DNA from: Streptomyces sp. AM 2-1-1
GTDB taxonomy: Bacteria > Actinomycetota > Actinomycetes > Streptomycetales > Streptomycetaceae
Assembly: GCF_029167645.1 (NCBI RefSeq)
Contig: NZ_CP119147.1
Location: forward strand, 6,342,501-6,406,500
Length of the DNA: 64,000 nt
Reading direction: 5' to 3'
Shown: positions 9,209 through 17,591 of the stretch, one piece after another
Numbering within the stretch: position 1 is the stretch's first letter
How the letters are laid out: every line of letters starts with the position of its first letter
Position numbers and translations under genes: made by a program
The notes under the pieces: model-generated
Database searches by the model: none
What the model was told of the DNA's origin: nothing
Seen by the model: only the letters and a program-made list of their open reading frames with translations

Positions 9209-10321
9209 ATGGCATCACCTGTTCCCGATTACGTCACGCTCCTCGCCGAGTTGAAGGACGTCAGGCTCGCGGGTCTGACCCGGCTGAGAGGGCGCACGCT
9301 GCCCGTGCTCGAAGCGGCTGCGGCGGCGGTCTCGTCCGACGCAGCGCGGGCGACCGGGTCACTCACGGAGGTGCTGCTGAGGAGTGCGGTGGCCCGCCTG
9401 GACGCGGGGACACTGCGCACCGCGGCCGAGTACACCCTGGGGCTGGCCCAGGGCACCCGGGACTGGCCGGCCTCCTCCCGCCGGGCCAGAGCGGCCTCGG
9501 TCTACGGAGTGAGCGTCGAACGGTTCCGCAAGGAACAGGAGGTGATGGTTCTCGGCCAGGTCGCCGAGCACATCCTGCTGCTGGTGTCCGACCGGGCGGG
9601 AGCCGAGGGCTCCGGCACCGCGGGGGACAACGGAGCCGCGGGCACCCATCGGTCCGTGGAGGTCCGGACAGGCGGCCGACCGGTCGTACTCTCCGTGCAC
9701 GTGCATCCCGTGGACCTGTTGCGTGACGTGGACGTGGTCGTCTCCCCGTCCAACGTCTACCTGGCGCTGCCCGAGGAGTACAAGTCGTCGGTCGCCGCGT
9801 CACTGCGCAGGGCGGCCGCCCAGCACGGCGTGACGGGGGAGATCCTGGCCGACCCGTTGTCGGCGGAGCTGCGTACGTGGGCGGAACAGCAGGGCACTTC
9901 GGGCCGTGCCGTGCGGCCGGGCACCGTGGTGGCCACCGGGGCGGGGGCGTTGGCCGAACAGGGAGTGCGGCGCATCTACCACGCGGCGATCGCCGTGCCC
10001 CGGGCCGGTACCAACGACTACGACGTGCTGGCGGCCGACGTCACCCGGGCCGTGGCCCGCGCCATGCGGATGCTCGACGACGAACACCGGCGCCACACGC
10101 CACCGTTGCGGTCGGTGTGCTTCCCGCTGCTCGGTTCGGGCCGCGGCGGGCTGTCGTACGAGGACAGTCTGGGAGCCGTCTGGGCGGCGGTGGAGGCGGA
10201 ATTGGCGCGCGGGGCGGACTGGGACGTGCACTTCGTGGTGCGCACGCCCGAGGCGGCGGCTCTGGTCGAGGGCATCGCCGCCGGAATCCGCCCGGCGTAC
10301 GACCGGAGACCGACCGGCTGA
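9209..10321 (+). CDS. Macro-domain protein with N-terminal helical domain
   Basis: 370 residues. The ATG at 9209 is the only sensible start; GTG 9201 is out of frame. Residues about 1-130 are helical and contain VYGVSVERFRKEQE, a segment seen at the N-terminus of many actinobacterial signalling and effector proteins. Residues about 160-355 look like a macro domain: a β-strand then VVVSPSNVYLALPEEYK, an alternating β/α order, and the late glycine loop FPLLGSGRGGLSYEDS. Macro domains bind ADP-ribose and some hydrolyse ADP-ribose-1''-phosphate, O-acetyl-ADP-ribose or protein ADP-ribosylation. The first loop lacks the classic GGG, so binding may be altered. Placed 73 bases after the RES gene, it could handle the RES reaction product. 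Confidence 0.75.
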   Translation: MASPVPDYVTLLAELKDVRLAGLTRLRGRTLPVLEAAAAAVSSDAARATGSLTEVLLRSAVARLDAGTLRTAAEYTLGLAQGTRDWPASSRRARAASVYGVSVERFRKEQEVMVLGQVAEHILLLVSDRAGAEGSGTAGDNGAAGTHRSVEVRTGGRPVVLSVHVHPVDLLRDVDVVVSPSNVYLALPEEYKSSVAASLRRAAAQHGVTGEILADPLSAELRTWAEQQGTSGRAVRPGTVVATGAGALAEQGVRRIYHAAIAVPRAGTNDYDVLAADVTRAVARAMRMLDDEHRRHTPPLRSVCFPLLGSGRGGLSYEDSLGAVWAAVEAELARGADWDVHFVVRTPEAAALVEGIAAGIRPAYDRRPTG

Positions 10322-10392
10322 CCCGGTGCAATGGAAGTACGCCGGTGCCCGAGGGGCACGGCGACGCTCAAGCGGTACAGGGAGACCCTGAT

Positions 10393-10728
10393 GTGGCTAA
10401 TCCCAGCCGACATGGCTGCGGTTGCGGTAAGCGTGCGTGCCGGGCGTCGCGGCGGGGCGGACCCCGGCGGCCGTGGCACCGGCGTGGGCGCATGAGCCGC
10501 GGGATGGACAAGTGGGGCCACGGGGCCGTCGGCCGGGTCGTCACCTGGCCGGCACCGGACGCGTACGTCATGGTCGAGGGGGTCCTGCTGCGGATGCCGA
10601 TGGACGCACCGGGGATGGCGCCGGGCGCGGAGGTCGTCGTGCGCCACGACCCCGCGCGGAATCGGCTCCGCGCCCACGGGACGACGGCGAGCCACCCGGA
10701 CCGGGGCGGGGCGTGCGGCGATGAGTGA
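10393..10728 (+). CDS. Small hypothetical protein with Cys-rich start
   Basis: About 111 residues from GTG 10393, which has AGGGAG eight bases upstream. Internal ATGs at 10492 and 10504 are alternatives that would give a protein of about 75 residues. The long form begins VANPSRHGCGCGKRAC, a possible metal-binding Cys cluster. The conserved-looking core is HGAVGRVVTWPAPDAYVMV, then GAEVVVRHDPARNRL, consistent with a small β-rich protein. It overlaps the following vWA gene by 8 bases, so it appears to be the first gene of the kinase/phosphatase operon. No family recognised. Confidence 0.5.
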   Translation: MANPSRHGCGCGKRACRASRRGGPRRPWHRRGRMSRGMDKWGHGAVGRVVTWPAPDAYVMVEGVLLRMPMDAPGMAPGAEVVVRHDPARNRLRAHGTTASHPDRGGACGDE

Positions 10729-11491
10729 GCCCGGTTTCGGACTGGCCGAGGGCTACGACGAGCGGCAGCCCGTAGTCCTGCTCCTCGACACTTCGGCCTC
10801 CATGGGACGCCCGGCCGAGAACCCCCGGATACGCGAGCTCAGCGAGGCGCTGACCGGCTGGTTCGAAGGAATCCGGAGGGAGCCGAGGCTGAGGGCGCGG
10901 GTGGAGGTGTGCCTGATCACCTTCGACTCCCGGGTGCGGGTCTACGACCCGGACCGAAAGCGACTGGTCCCCGTCGGTGAAGCCCCGCCGGACCGGTTGT
11001 TCGTGCCGGTGGACGAGGTGCGCCCACCGCGGCTGGAGGCGTTCGGGCTCACCCGGATGACAGAGGCCGTCGAGACCGGGCTCGACCTGGCCCGGGAGCG
11101 CTACAGGACACTCCAGGGACGGCACGTCCAGGTGCGCAGGCCGTTCCTGTGGGTACTGACGGACGGGGCGCCGAGCGACGGCGACGGGGAGCCGATGGCG
11201 CCGGCCGCCCTGGCCGGTACGGCACAGAGGGTGCGCCGGGGCGAGGAACGGGGCGAATGCGTGCTCCAGGCGATCGGGGTACGCGGTGCCGATCTGGAGC
11301 TGCTGGAGGTTCTGGCCCCCCGGGGGGCCTTCATGCTCGAGGACATGACTTTCGGGCAGATCCTCGACATTCTCTTCAAGAGCTCCGACGCGTCGGGCCC
11401 GCTCCAGGCCGTCGACGAGATCCAGAGCCAGACGGACCAGCTCGTGCAGTGGCAACGACGCCTGCGGCAGCTTGAGGACAGGCACCGGTGA
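10721..11491 (+). CDS. vWA-domain protein (TerY-like)
   Basis: 256 residues. The MIDAS metal-binding motif is intact: DTSAS at residues 23-27, a Thr in FGLTRMTEAVE, and an LTDGAPSDGD Asp at about 145-154. A C-terminal helical tail (IQSQTDQLVQWQRRLRQLE) follows. Together with the next two genes it forms a vWA-PP2C-kinase triad, known from tellurite-resistance-type (TerY-P) phosphorylation systems, in which the vWA protein acts as the scaffold or phosphorylation target. Its start overlaps the upstream gene and its stop overlaps the PP2C start (GTGA). Cytoplasmic; partner identity is inferred from context. Confidence 0.88.
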   Translation: MSEPGFGLAEGYDERQPVVLLLDTSASMGRPAENPRIRELSEALTGWFEGIRREPRLRARVEVCLITFDSRVRVYDPDRKRLVPVGEAPPDRLFVPVDEVRPPRLEAFGLTRMTEAVETGLDLARERYRTLQGRHVQVRRPFLWVLTDGAPSDGDGEPMAPAALAGTAQRVRRGEERGECVLQAIGVRGADLELLEVLAPRGAFMLEDMTFGQILDILFKSSDASGPLQAVDEIQSQTDQLVQWQRRLRQLEDRHR

Positions 11492-12306
11492 TCGTGGCGG
11501 GGGCCGTCGTCCAGGGCACCGCGCATCTGGCCCGGGGCCAGGGCTGCCAGGACGCCTTCAGGGCGGTCGACCTGGGCGCGTCGGCGGTGCTGGCGGTCGC
11601 GGACGGCGCCGGCGGCCAGGAGCGCAGCGCGCTCGGCGCGCACATCGCCGTGGACGCGGCCTGCCGCGCCCTGGCGGAGGACATACCGGATGCCGGGGAC
11701 GGGCCGGAGGTCTGGACGGAGTGGACGGCCAAGGCCGGCGCCAGGGTGATGAGGGACTACCGGCGTTCCGTGCGGGGCGTGTTGTCGGCGGACGGACCGG
11801 GCGCGCCGGAGGGGGCCCGCGCCCTCGCCGCCACGCTGGCCGCAGCGGTCGTACGGCCGCCCTGGGTGGCCTTCGTCGCGGTCGGCGACTGCTTCGGGAC
11901 GTTACTCACTCGCGGGCCCGTCGGCCCGGGTCCGGTTCGCGAGGCACGTGACCGGTGCCACCTGGTCCTGCCGCCGCCCTCTCCCGGCGCGGCGGAGACG
12001 GTCTTCCTCTCTTCGCCCGGGGCCGGTCTGCGGATACGGTCGTTCGTGGTCTGGGAACCGCAGCTGAGCGGAGTCGTGCTCGCCACCGACGGCTGTGTCC
12101 CCCTCACCCTCGACCATCCCTCCGTACGTCGGCTGCCGCCCGAGGCAGGACCCCTGCCCTCCGAACGGTTCTTCTGCGGGCTGGCGGCGACGTTGCGCGC
12201 CAACGGCGGTGACGCCGCGCCCCTGCACGCACTGCTCTCCGGACCGGAGGCGGCACGGTCCGGCGACGACCTGACCGTGCTGTGCGCCCTGACCGAAGGC
12301 GGGTGA
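11488..12306 (+). CDS. PP2C-family protein phosphatase
   Basis: 272 residues from GTG 11488, overlapping the vWA stop by 4 bases. PP2C metal-binding landmarks are present: the N-terminal CQDAF acidic residue (about residue 22), VADGAGG at 37-43, ATLAAAVV followed by FVAVGDCFGTLL, and a C-terminal SGDDLTVLCAL. It would dephosphorylate Ser/Thr residues using two metal ions, most likely reversing the action of the kinase encoded immediately downstream. The DATDG-equivalent near residue 193 reads LATDGCV. No membrane segment is seen. Confidence 0.9.
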   Translation: MIVAGAVVQGTAHLARGQGCQDAFRAVDLGASAVLAVADGAGGQERSALGAHIAVDAACRALAEDIPDAGDGPEVWTEWTAKAGARVMRDYRRSVRGVLSADGPGAPEGARALAATLAAAVVRPPWVAFVAVGDCFGTLLTRGPVGPGPVREARDRCHLVLPPPSPGAAETVFLSSPGAGLRIRSFVVWEPQLSGVVLATDGCVPLTLDHPSVRRLPPEAGPLPSERFFCGLAATLRANGGDAAPLHALLSGPEAARSGDDLTVLCALTEGG

Positions 12307-13421
12307 CGGTGGCCCTCACGGCGGTGTCCGACAGCGGACGCACATGGCACCTCACCCAGCAGGTCGGCAGCGGCTCGGAGGGAGTCGTCTACCGGGTGGA
12401 CGACGAGCGGCCGCTGGTGGTCAAGCTCGTCCTCGACCCGCCCGATCCCGCCGCCTACCGGCGCCGCGTCGTCCGGCTGGTGCGGCGCCGCCGACTGCCG
12501 CGCGCTGTCCGGGTCCTTTCCGCGACACCCGCCCGGGTCGCCTGGCCGATGGCCCCGGTCCGGGCGGGTGGCCCGGGTGACCACGGAATGGACGGCTATC
12601 TGATGACCGACATGCGCCACACCCACCAGCCGTTCACCCGTCTGCTGACCCCGCGGGCCGCCCGCACCTTCTTCCCGGGAGCTACGTGGGCCACCGCGCT
12701 CGCGGCCTCCCTCTCGCTCGCACGTCTCCTCGCGGATCTGCACACCGAGGGCTACGTGGTGGGCGACCTGAAACCGGACAACCTCTGGGTCGACGCACGC
12801 GGCAGGGCCGGCATCGCCGACGTGGACTCCTGGCAGTTCACCGACGGGGAAGAGCTCTTTCCCGGACGGATGAGCAGCCCGGGCCACACGGCACCCGAGC
12901 GGATCGCCGCGCCCGGCACCGCGCCCGACCGGGCGTCCGACGATTTCGTCCTCGCGGTCCTGGTCCACCAGTTGCTGATGTGCGGGCTCCACCCGTTCGC
13001 CGGGCACCCCGGGGCGGGCGGCGATTACCTCTCGTACGACGACAACGTCCTGCACGGCAGGTGTCGCCTGCTCGACCGCGCCTCGGTGGTCCTGCCTCGC
13101 TCCGCGCCACCCGTCGACCTGCTCCCGAGGCGCCTCGCAGTCCTCTTCCGGGCCGCGTTCGGCGGGGTCCGGCCCGCCGCGTCGGTCTGGGCCGAGGCGC
13201 TGGCCGCGGAGTCGGACCCGGCCCGGCTGCGGACCTGCCGGAAGAACGTCCTGCACGTGCATACCGCGGAGCGCCCCTGGTGCCCCTGGTGCGACCTCGC
13301 CGAGCGCGGGGCGGACGACCGTTGGCCGCTCACCGCTTCGGACCCGTCGTCGCGCACGGACGGCGCGCGGAACCTCGTGGACGCGAGCGAGGGGAAGGAC
13401 ACGGAGGAGGACACCGCATGA
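12303..13421 (+). CDS. Ser/Thr protein kinase with C-terminal Cys-rich tail
   Basis: 372 residues from GTG 12303, overlapping the PP2C stop; GTG 12309 is an alternative start. The glycine loop is VGSGSEG (21-27) and the β3 lysine is K41 in VVKLVLD. The catalytic loop is VGDLKPDNLWVD, so the HRD motif is replaced by VGD, but D155, K157 and N160 are kept. The DFG motif is DVD with D173 kept. The APE motif reads TAPER, followed by SDDFVLAVLVHQLL. The C-terminal CRKNVLHVH...CPWCD looks like a zinc-binding knuckle. The protein is probably active and regulated with the adjacent phosphatase and vWA protein. No transmembrane or PASTA region is present, unlike PknB-type kinases. Confidence 0.9.
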   Translation: MTVALTAVSDSGRTWHLTQQVGSGSEGVVYRVDDERPLVVKLVLDPPDPAAYRRRVVRLVRRRRLPRAVRVLSATPARVAWPMAPVRAGGPGDHGMDGYLMTDMRHTHQPFTRLLTPRAARTFFPGATWATALAASLSLARLLADLHTEGYVVGDLKPDNLWVDARGRAGIADVDSWQFTDGEELFPGRMSSPGHTAPERIAAPGTAPDRASDDFVLAVLVHQLLMCGLHPFAGHPGAGGDYLSYDDNVLHGRCRLLDRASVVLPRSAPPVDLLPRRLAVLFRAAFGGVRPAASVWAEALAAESDPARLRTCRKNVLHVHTAERPWCPWCDLAERGADDRWPLTASDPSSRTDGARNLVDASEGKDTEEDTA

Positions 13422-14068
13422 AGGAGACGAGACGGCTCTCGGTGGCGCGGACGCTCGACCGCTGCACCGTCCTGGGGCCGGGGACCAGAGCCGTGATCTG
13501 GGTGCAGGGCTGCCCGCTGCGCTGCCAGGGCTGCGTGGCGGCGGAGACACTGCCCTTCGAAGGGGGCGACGAGCACAGCGTGGACCAGCTCGCGGACTGG
13601 CTCTGCGGGTTGCCCGATGTCGAGGGAGTGACGCTCTCCGGCGGCGAGCCCTTCGCCCAAGCCGGACCGCTGGCCTCGCTGATCGACGCCGTCCGGGTGC
13701 GGCGTCCGGATTTCGGCGCGATGGCGTACTCCGGGTTCCGGTACGAGGCCCTGCTGCGGGGTGACCCGGACCGGCGCGCGCTGCTGCGCCGTCTCGATCT
13801 CCTCGTCGACGGTCCGTACGTGGCCTCCGCGCGGCACGGCCTGCGCTGGCGCGGCTCGTCCAACCAGCGCGTCATCGCGCTCACCGGACGCCACGACCAC
13901 CTGGAGACAGGGCCCGACACCAGTGCGGGCGTCGAACTGTCCGTGGCGGCCGACGGATCACTGTCCTGGGCAGGGGTGCCCCCCACTCCCGGCTTCAGGG
14001 AGTCATTCGAGAAGCGACTCGCGGCACGGGGCTTCGTCCTGCGCGCCGAGGTACGGAGGAAAGCATGA
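13418..14068 (+). CDS. Radical SAM protein, NrdG-like 4Fe-4S type
   Basis: 216 residues; ATG 13418 has GGAGGA upstream and overlaps the kinase stop. The cluster motif CxxxCxxC is visible as GCPLRCQGC (Cys 32, 36, 39) and is followed by the SAM-binding SGGEP at about residues 72-76. The short size and the IWVQGCPLRCQGC context match the activase group (NrdG, PflA). No ribonucleotide reductase or glycyl-radical enzyme is nearby, so its substrate should lie in this operon or be a small molecule. It overlaps the next gene by 4 bases. The presence of a radical enzyme within a kinase/chaperone/GTPase operon is unusual. Confidence 0.88.
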   Translation: MKETRRLSVARTLDRCTVLGPGTRAVIWVQGCPLRCQGCVAAETLPFEGGDEHSVDQLADWLCGLPDVEGVTLSGGEPFAQAGPLASLIDAVRVRRPDFGAMAYSGFRYEALLRGDPDRRALLRRLDLLVDGPYVASARHGLRWRGSSNQRVIALTGRHDHLETGPDTSAGVELSVAADGSLSWAGVPPTPGFRESFEKRLAARGFVLRAEVRRKA

Positions 14069-15501
14069 GCGGATCACCGAAGTACAGCGCCGTCACCGTG
14101 GCGCCGGCCTACGCGCGGATCGAAGCGGAACGGCGCCGCGCCCGCGAGGCGGCACGTCGGCGGCGGGAGGCGGAGCGCGCCGCGGAACGGGACCGGCGAG
14201 CCGCCGAGCGGGCCCGTGAAGTGGCAGCGCGACGGGAGTGGGCCAGGGCGGAGGCTGAGCGCAGGAGAGCGCGGCTGGACCATCAGCGGGAGGAGCACCG
14301 GCGTTCCCACGCGGCCATGGTGCGTCAGGAGCAGGCCGAAGCCGATGTGCGCGGGCTGACCGAGGTACGCGAACTGCTCGGCCGGGTCCGCGCGGAGGTC
14401 CCCGAAGTGCGGGAACTGCGGCAGCGGCTGGATCTTCTCCTGGACCGCGCCGGCCGGACCGAGGACGTGGGCGGGGCGATCGAGGAGCTGCGGGGCCGGG
14501 TCGTCCTGCTCGGACGCGGAGGGGACTCCGGCGTCCGCAGCGACGGCCACGGAGCTGTCCTGGCCGGTCTGGAGGAACGGCTCGCCCGGCTCGGACGGGA
14601 AGCCCGGGAACAGGATCCGCAGGGGCACCGGCGCTGCCGCGACCTCCTCGACGAGCTGCGTGCCTCGGCCGGCCCGGGCGCGGAGACCAGGTTCCAGGCG
14701 CTGCTCGGAACCGCGGAGCACGCCCTCGTACGGTTCGCCACGACCGCCGCCGACCGGGCCGCGGAAGGGCGGCGCGAGGCGGCGCGGGCACGGGAGGCCC
14801 GTCGGCTGGAGGAGGTACGCGCCGCCGAGGAGGAGGCGGTGCGTCAGGCGGCGCTGGATGCCGGACAGGAACGCCTGTCCGCAGAGCTCAGCGAGGTGAG
14901 GGACCGCCTCGGCGTCGTGGCAGGAGCGGTGGGCGAAGCAGCGGCCGAGGCCAGGGCGCTCGACGGCGCCGAACTCGCCGAGCGGATGGAGGCGGCGCTC
15001 AACGCCGTCACCACCCCGCTCGCGGCGGGGGCGGTGGCAGAGGCGCTGACGGCGGTCGCGGCGCTGGAGGACCTGCTCACCGGCACCGAAGTGCTCCTGG
15101 ACGAGATGCATGTGGCGGACAGGCGCCGCATGGACCTGGCGCAGGCCCTGCAGGATGCCATGATCGGCGAGGGCTTCGCCTTCACGGGGGGAGAGCAGCG
15201 GGCCGGAGGTCTGCTGCTGAGCTTCGAGCGTCCGAGCGGAGCGACCTACCGGACCACGATCACCACGGAGGACGGGGGCGCCCCCGTCCTCGTCTACCAG
15301 GTCGACGGCGAACCGGACGTCACCTTCCCGCCGGATCCCGAGAGCGCTCGGTGCGACCGCACGGAGGACCTCCTGGAGCGGGTGCACGAGACGATCGTCG
15401 AAGGGCGCGGGTTCGTCCCCGGAGAGCTCACCTGGCAGGGCAAACCGCGTCGGCCGGACGGGCGGCCCCAAGCCGCTGAGGACTGGACGTGGACCCGGTG
15501 A
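14065..15501 (+). CDS. Coiled-coil protein of unknown function
   Basis: 478 residues. Residues about 15-105 are dominated by Arg, Glu and Ala in heptad-like spacing (IEAERRRAREAARRRREAE), predicting a long coiled coil. Further helical segments run to about residue 370, with a second Arg/Glu-rich helix near 225-270. The last 100 residues form a compact β-containing domain (GLLLSFERPSGATYRTTI, VLVYQVDGEPD). It overlaps the radical SAM gene by 4 bases and the AAA+ gene by 13 bases. It may be a scaffold or adaptor for the ATPase. No named family recognised. Confidence 0.75.
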   Translation: MSGSPKYSAVTVAPAYARIEAERRRAREAARRRREAERAAERDRRAAERAREVAARREWARAEAERRRARLDHQREEHRRSHAAMVRQEQAEADVRGLTEVRELLGRVRAEVPEVRELRQRLDLLLDRAGRTEDVGGAIEELRGRVVLLGRGGDSGVRSDGHGAVLAGLEERLARLGREAREQDPQGHRRCRDLLDELRASAGPGAETRFQALLGTAEHALVRFATTAADRAAEGRREAARAREARRLEEVRAAEEEAVRQAALDAGQERLSAELSEVRDRLGVVAGAVGEAAAEARALDGAELAERMEAALNAVTTPLAAGAVAEALTAVAALEDLLTGTEVLLDEMHVADRRRMDLAQALQDAMIGEGFAFTGGEQRAGGLLLSFERPSGATYRTTITTEDGGAPVLVYQVDGEPDVTFPPDPESARCDRTEDLLERVHETIVEGRGFVPGELTWQGKPRRPDGRPQAAEDWTWTR

Positions 15502-17591
15502 CCACTGCGGACCGGGCGAAGGGCGAGAACAGCGGCGCCGGACCGGGCCGTCCGCCGGACCGGGGCCGCCGGGGCACACCCGCCGCCGACGGCACTCCGG
15601 CCACCGCGGACGCCATGATGCCGCTGTGGGCGGTGTCCCTCGGCTGGGAGCTCGGACGGGGCCGCCAGGTGATCCTGAACGGGCAGATCCGGGACCGGTG
15701 GTGGCTGGCCGACCGGCCCGCGTCTTTCCGCGAGGTGATCGCCGGCCTGCTGCGGATGCGCGGGGCGGAGGTCGTCGGATGGTGGGACCCGGTGGGCGGG
15801 CTCACCTTTCCGCTGCCGGGTGACGGACGGCGCTTCGAGGAGCTGCGCGAGGCGCGCCCCTCCGGGCCGGACGGCGCCTCCGCGGCAGCCGGTACGGAGC
15901 CGGACGGTACGGGCCCGCACGCGCCGCAGGACTACGGGTCCTCACCGGCGCCGCCCGGTGGTCCGGGGGACGTGGAGGCCGGCGTGTCCCGCCGGAGTGA
16001 GCGCGAGCGGAGCCGGGAGCGACTGCTGGCCCCGAGGCGGGCGGGCATGCCCCGCACCTTCGAGGACGTCGTCGCCACCGTGCACCGCTTGGTGTCCTCG
16101 CCCGACGCTGCCACCGCCTTCGTCTTCGAGGACGTCGACCACCACCTTCCGCCCGGGCAGCCCGAATCGCATCTGGGGTACCTGAGGCTGCGCGCCGCGA
16201 TGACGGACGCCGTGACCCCGAGGAGCGCCGTCGGTCCGGCCCCGCACGCACGCAACGCGGTGCTGTGTGCGGTGGGTGACGTCGGACGGCTGCCCGGCTG
16301 GTTCCACCTGGAGGACCCGAGGATCACCGCACTGCGCATCGGCCCGCCCGACCCCAGCGAGCGGCGTCTCTGGCTCACCTGGCTGCTGCGGCACTTCAAC
16401 GGGGCGAAGGACGCCACACGCGCCGATCTGGAGGCGCTCGTGGGATCCACCGACGGGATGGCGGCCTGGGACATCGAGTCCCTGGCCCGGACCTCCTGGC
16501 TGCGCGACGCTCCGCTGCGGAAGCCGGACAAGCTGATGGAGGTCCACCGGCTCAACGTGAGCGTCGATCCGTGGACCCAGCTCGACCGGACCACCGTCGC
16601 GGGTGCCGCCGGGGCTCTGGGAGCCCGGGTGGTCGGCCAGTCCGCGGCGGTGAACGCCGTCGCGTCGGCGCTCCAGTCCGCCTTCGTGGGCATCGACTTC
16701 GGCAGGTCGGGTACCGCACGCCCCCGTGGCGCCTTCTTCTTCGTCGGACCCACCGGCGTAGGGAAAACCGAACTCGCCAAGGCCGTCGCCGAGTTGATGT
16801 TCGGAGACCAGAGCGCCTACGCCCGCTTCGACATGAGCGAGTACCAGCAGGAGCACGCCGCCGAGCGCCTGGCCGGCGCGCCGCCGGGCTTCATCGGCCA
16901 CGAGCAGGGCGGCGAGCTGACCCGCCGGGTCCAGGAACGGCCGTTCAGCGTGCTGCTCTTCGACGAGATCGAGAAGGCCCACCCCAAGGTGCTGGACAAG
17001 TTCCTGCAGATCCTGGAGGACGGCCGCCTCACCGACGGGCGCGGCCAGACCGCCCACTTCTCCCAGTGCTTGATCATCTTCACCTCCAACACCGGCGCGG
17101 AGCAGGTCCAGAACCTTCTGGAGGAGAGCGACGAGGAACTCACCTATCCCCGGCTGGAAGCGCATTTCACCCGGGCGGTGGAGGAGAAGTTCCGAGAGAT
17201 CGGCAGGCCGGAGATCTACGGCCGGCTCAAGCCCGGAGTGGTGGTCTTCGACATGCTGCGCGACGAGCACGTCGTCAGGATCGCCGAGCGGCTGCTGCGC
17301 CAGCTGGTGGAGTCCGTCCACGAACGCCACCGCGTGGAACTGGTGCCCGACACGGACACCCTGCACCCGTGGATCACGAAGCGGATGTCGGAGCCCGGGC
17401 ACCAGGCGTACGGCGGTCGGCAGATCCGAAATGAATTGGAACTGGTGCGATCGGCCGTCGTCGGGCATCTGCTGGCACACCGCCCCGAGCCCGGCAGCCG
17501 GATCAGGGTCGGTGTGGGTGCCGACGACGCCGCGTGGGTCACCGTCGACGGCTCGGCACCTTCCGAGGACGGAAGGAGCGGGGAGGCATGA
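15489..17591 (+). CDS. ClpB-like AAA+ ATPase with degenerate first AAA domain
   Basis: 700 residues from GTG 15489, chosen for TGAGGA six bases upstream; GTG 15498 is an alternative. The C-terminal half is a ClpB/ClpA second-module AAA+: Walker A GPTGVGKTE (about 419-427), FDMSEYQQEH pore region, Walker B LLFDEIEKAH (about 488-497), sensor-1 IFTSNTGAE and a C-terminal GGRQIRNELE sensor-2 region. The middle region (about residues 185-370) resembles an AAA domain that has lost Walker A: TAFVFEDVDHHLP sits where Walker B belongs and AVGDVGRLPGWF where sensor-1 belongs. The N-terminal region is a different domain (RPASFREVIAGLLRMRG). It is probably an unfoldase or remodeller paired with the adjacent Hsp70-like protein, as ClpB pairs with DnaK. 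Confidence 0.88.
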   Translation: MDPVTTADRAKGENSGAGPGRPPDRGRRGTPAADGTPATADAMMPLWAVSLGWELGRGRQVILNGQIRDRWWLADRPASFREVIAGLLRMRGAEVVGWWDPVGGLTFPLPGDGRRFEELREARPSGPDGASAAAGTEPDGTGPHAPQDYGSSPAPPGGPGDVEAGVSRRSERERSRERLLAPRRAGMPRTFEDVVATVHRLVSSPDAATAFVFEDVDHHLPPGQPESHLGYLRLRAAMTDAVTPRSAVGPAPHARNAVLCAVGDVGRLPGWFHLEDPRITALRIGPPDPSERRLWLTWLLRHFNGAKDATRADLEALVGSTDGMAAWDIESLARTSWLRDAPLRKPDKLMEVHRLNVSVDPWTQLDRTTVAGAAGALGARVVGQSAAVNAVASALQSAFVGIDFGRSGTARPRGAFFFVGPTGVGKTELAKAVAELMFGDQSAYARFDMSEYQQEHAAERLAGAPPGFIGHEQGGELTRRVQERPFSVLLFDEIEKAHPKVLDKFLQILEDGRLTDGRGQTAHFSQCLIIFTSNTGAEQVQNLLEESDEELTYPRLEAHFTRAVEEKFREIGRPEIYGRLKPGVVVFDMLRDEHVVRIAERLLRQLVESVHERHRVELVPDTDTLHPWITKRMSEPGHQAYGGRQIRNELELVRSAVVGHLLAHRPEPGSRIRVGVGADDAAWVTVDGSAPSEDGRSGEA

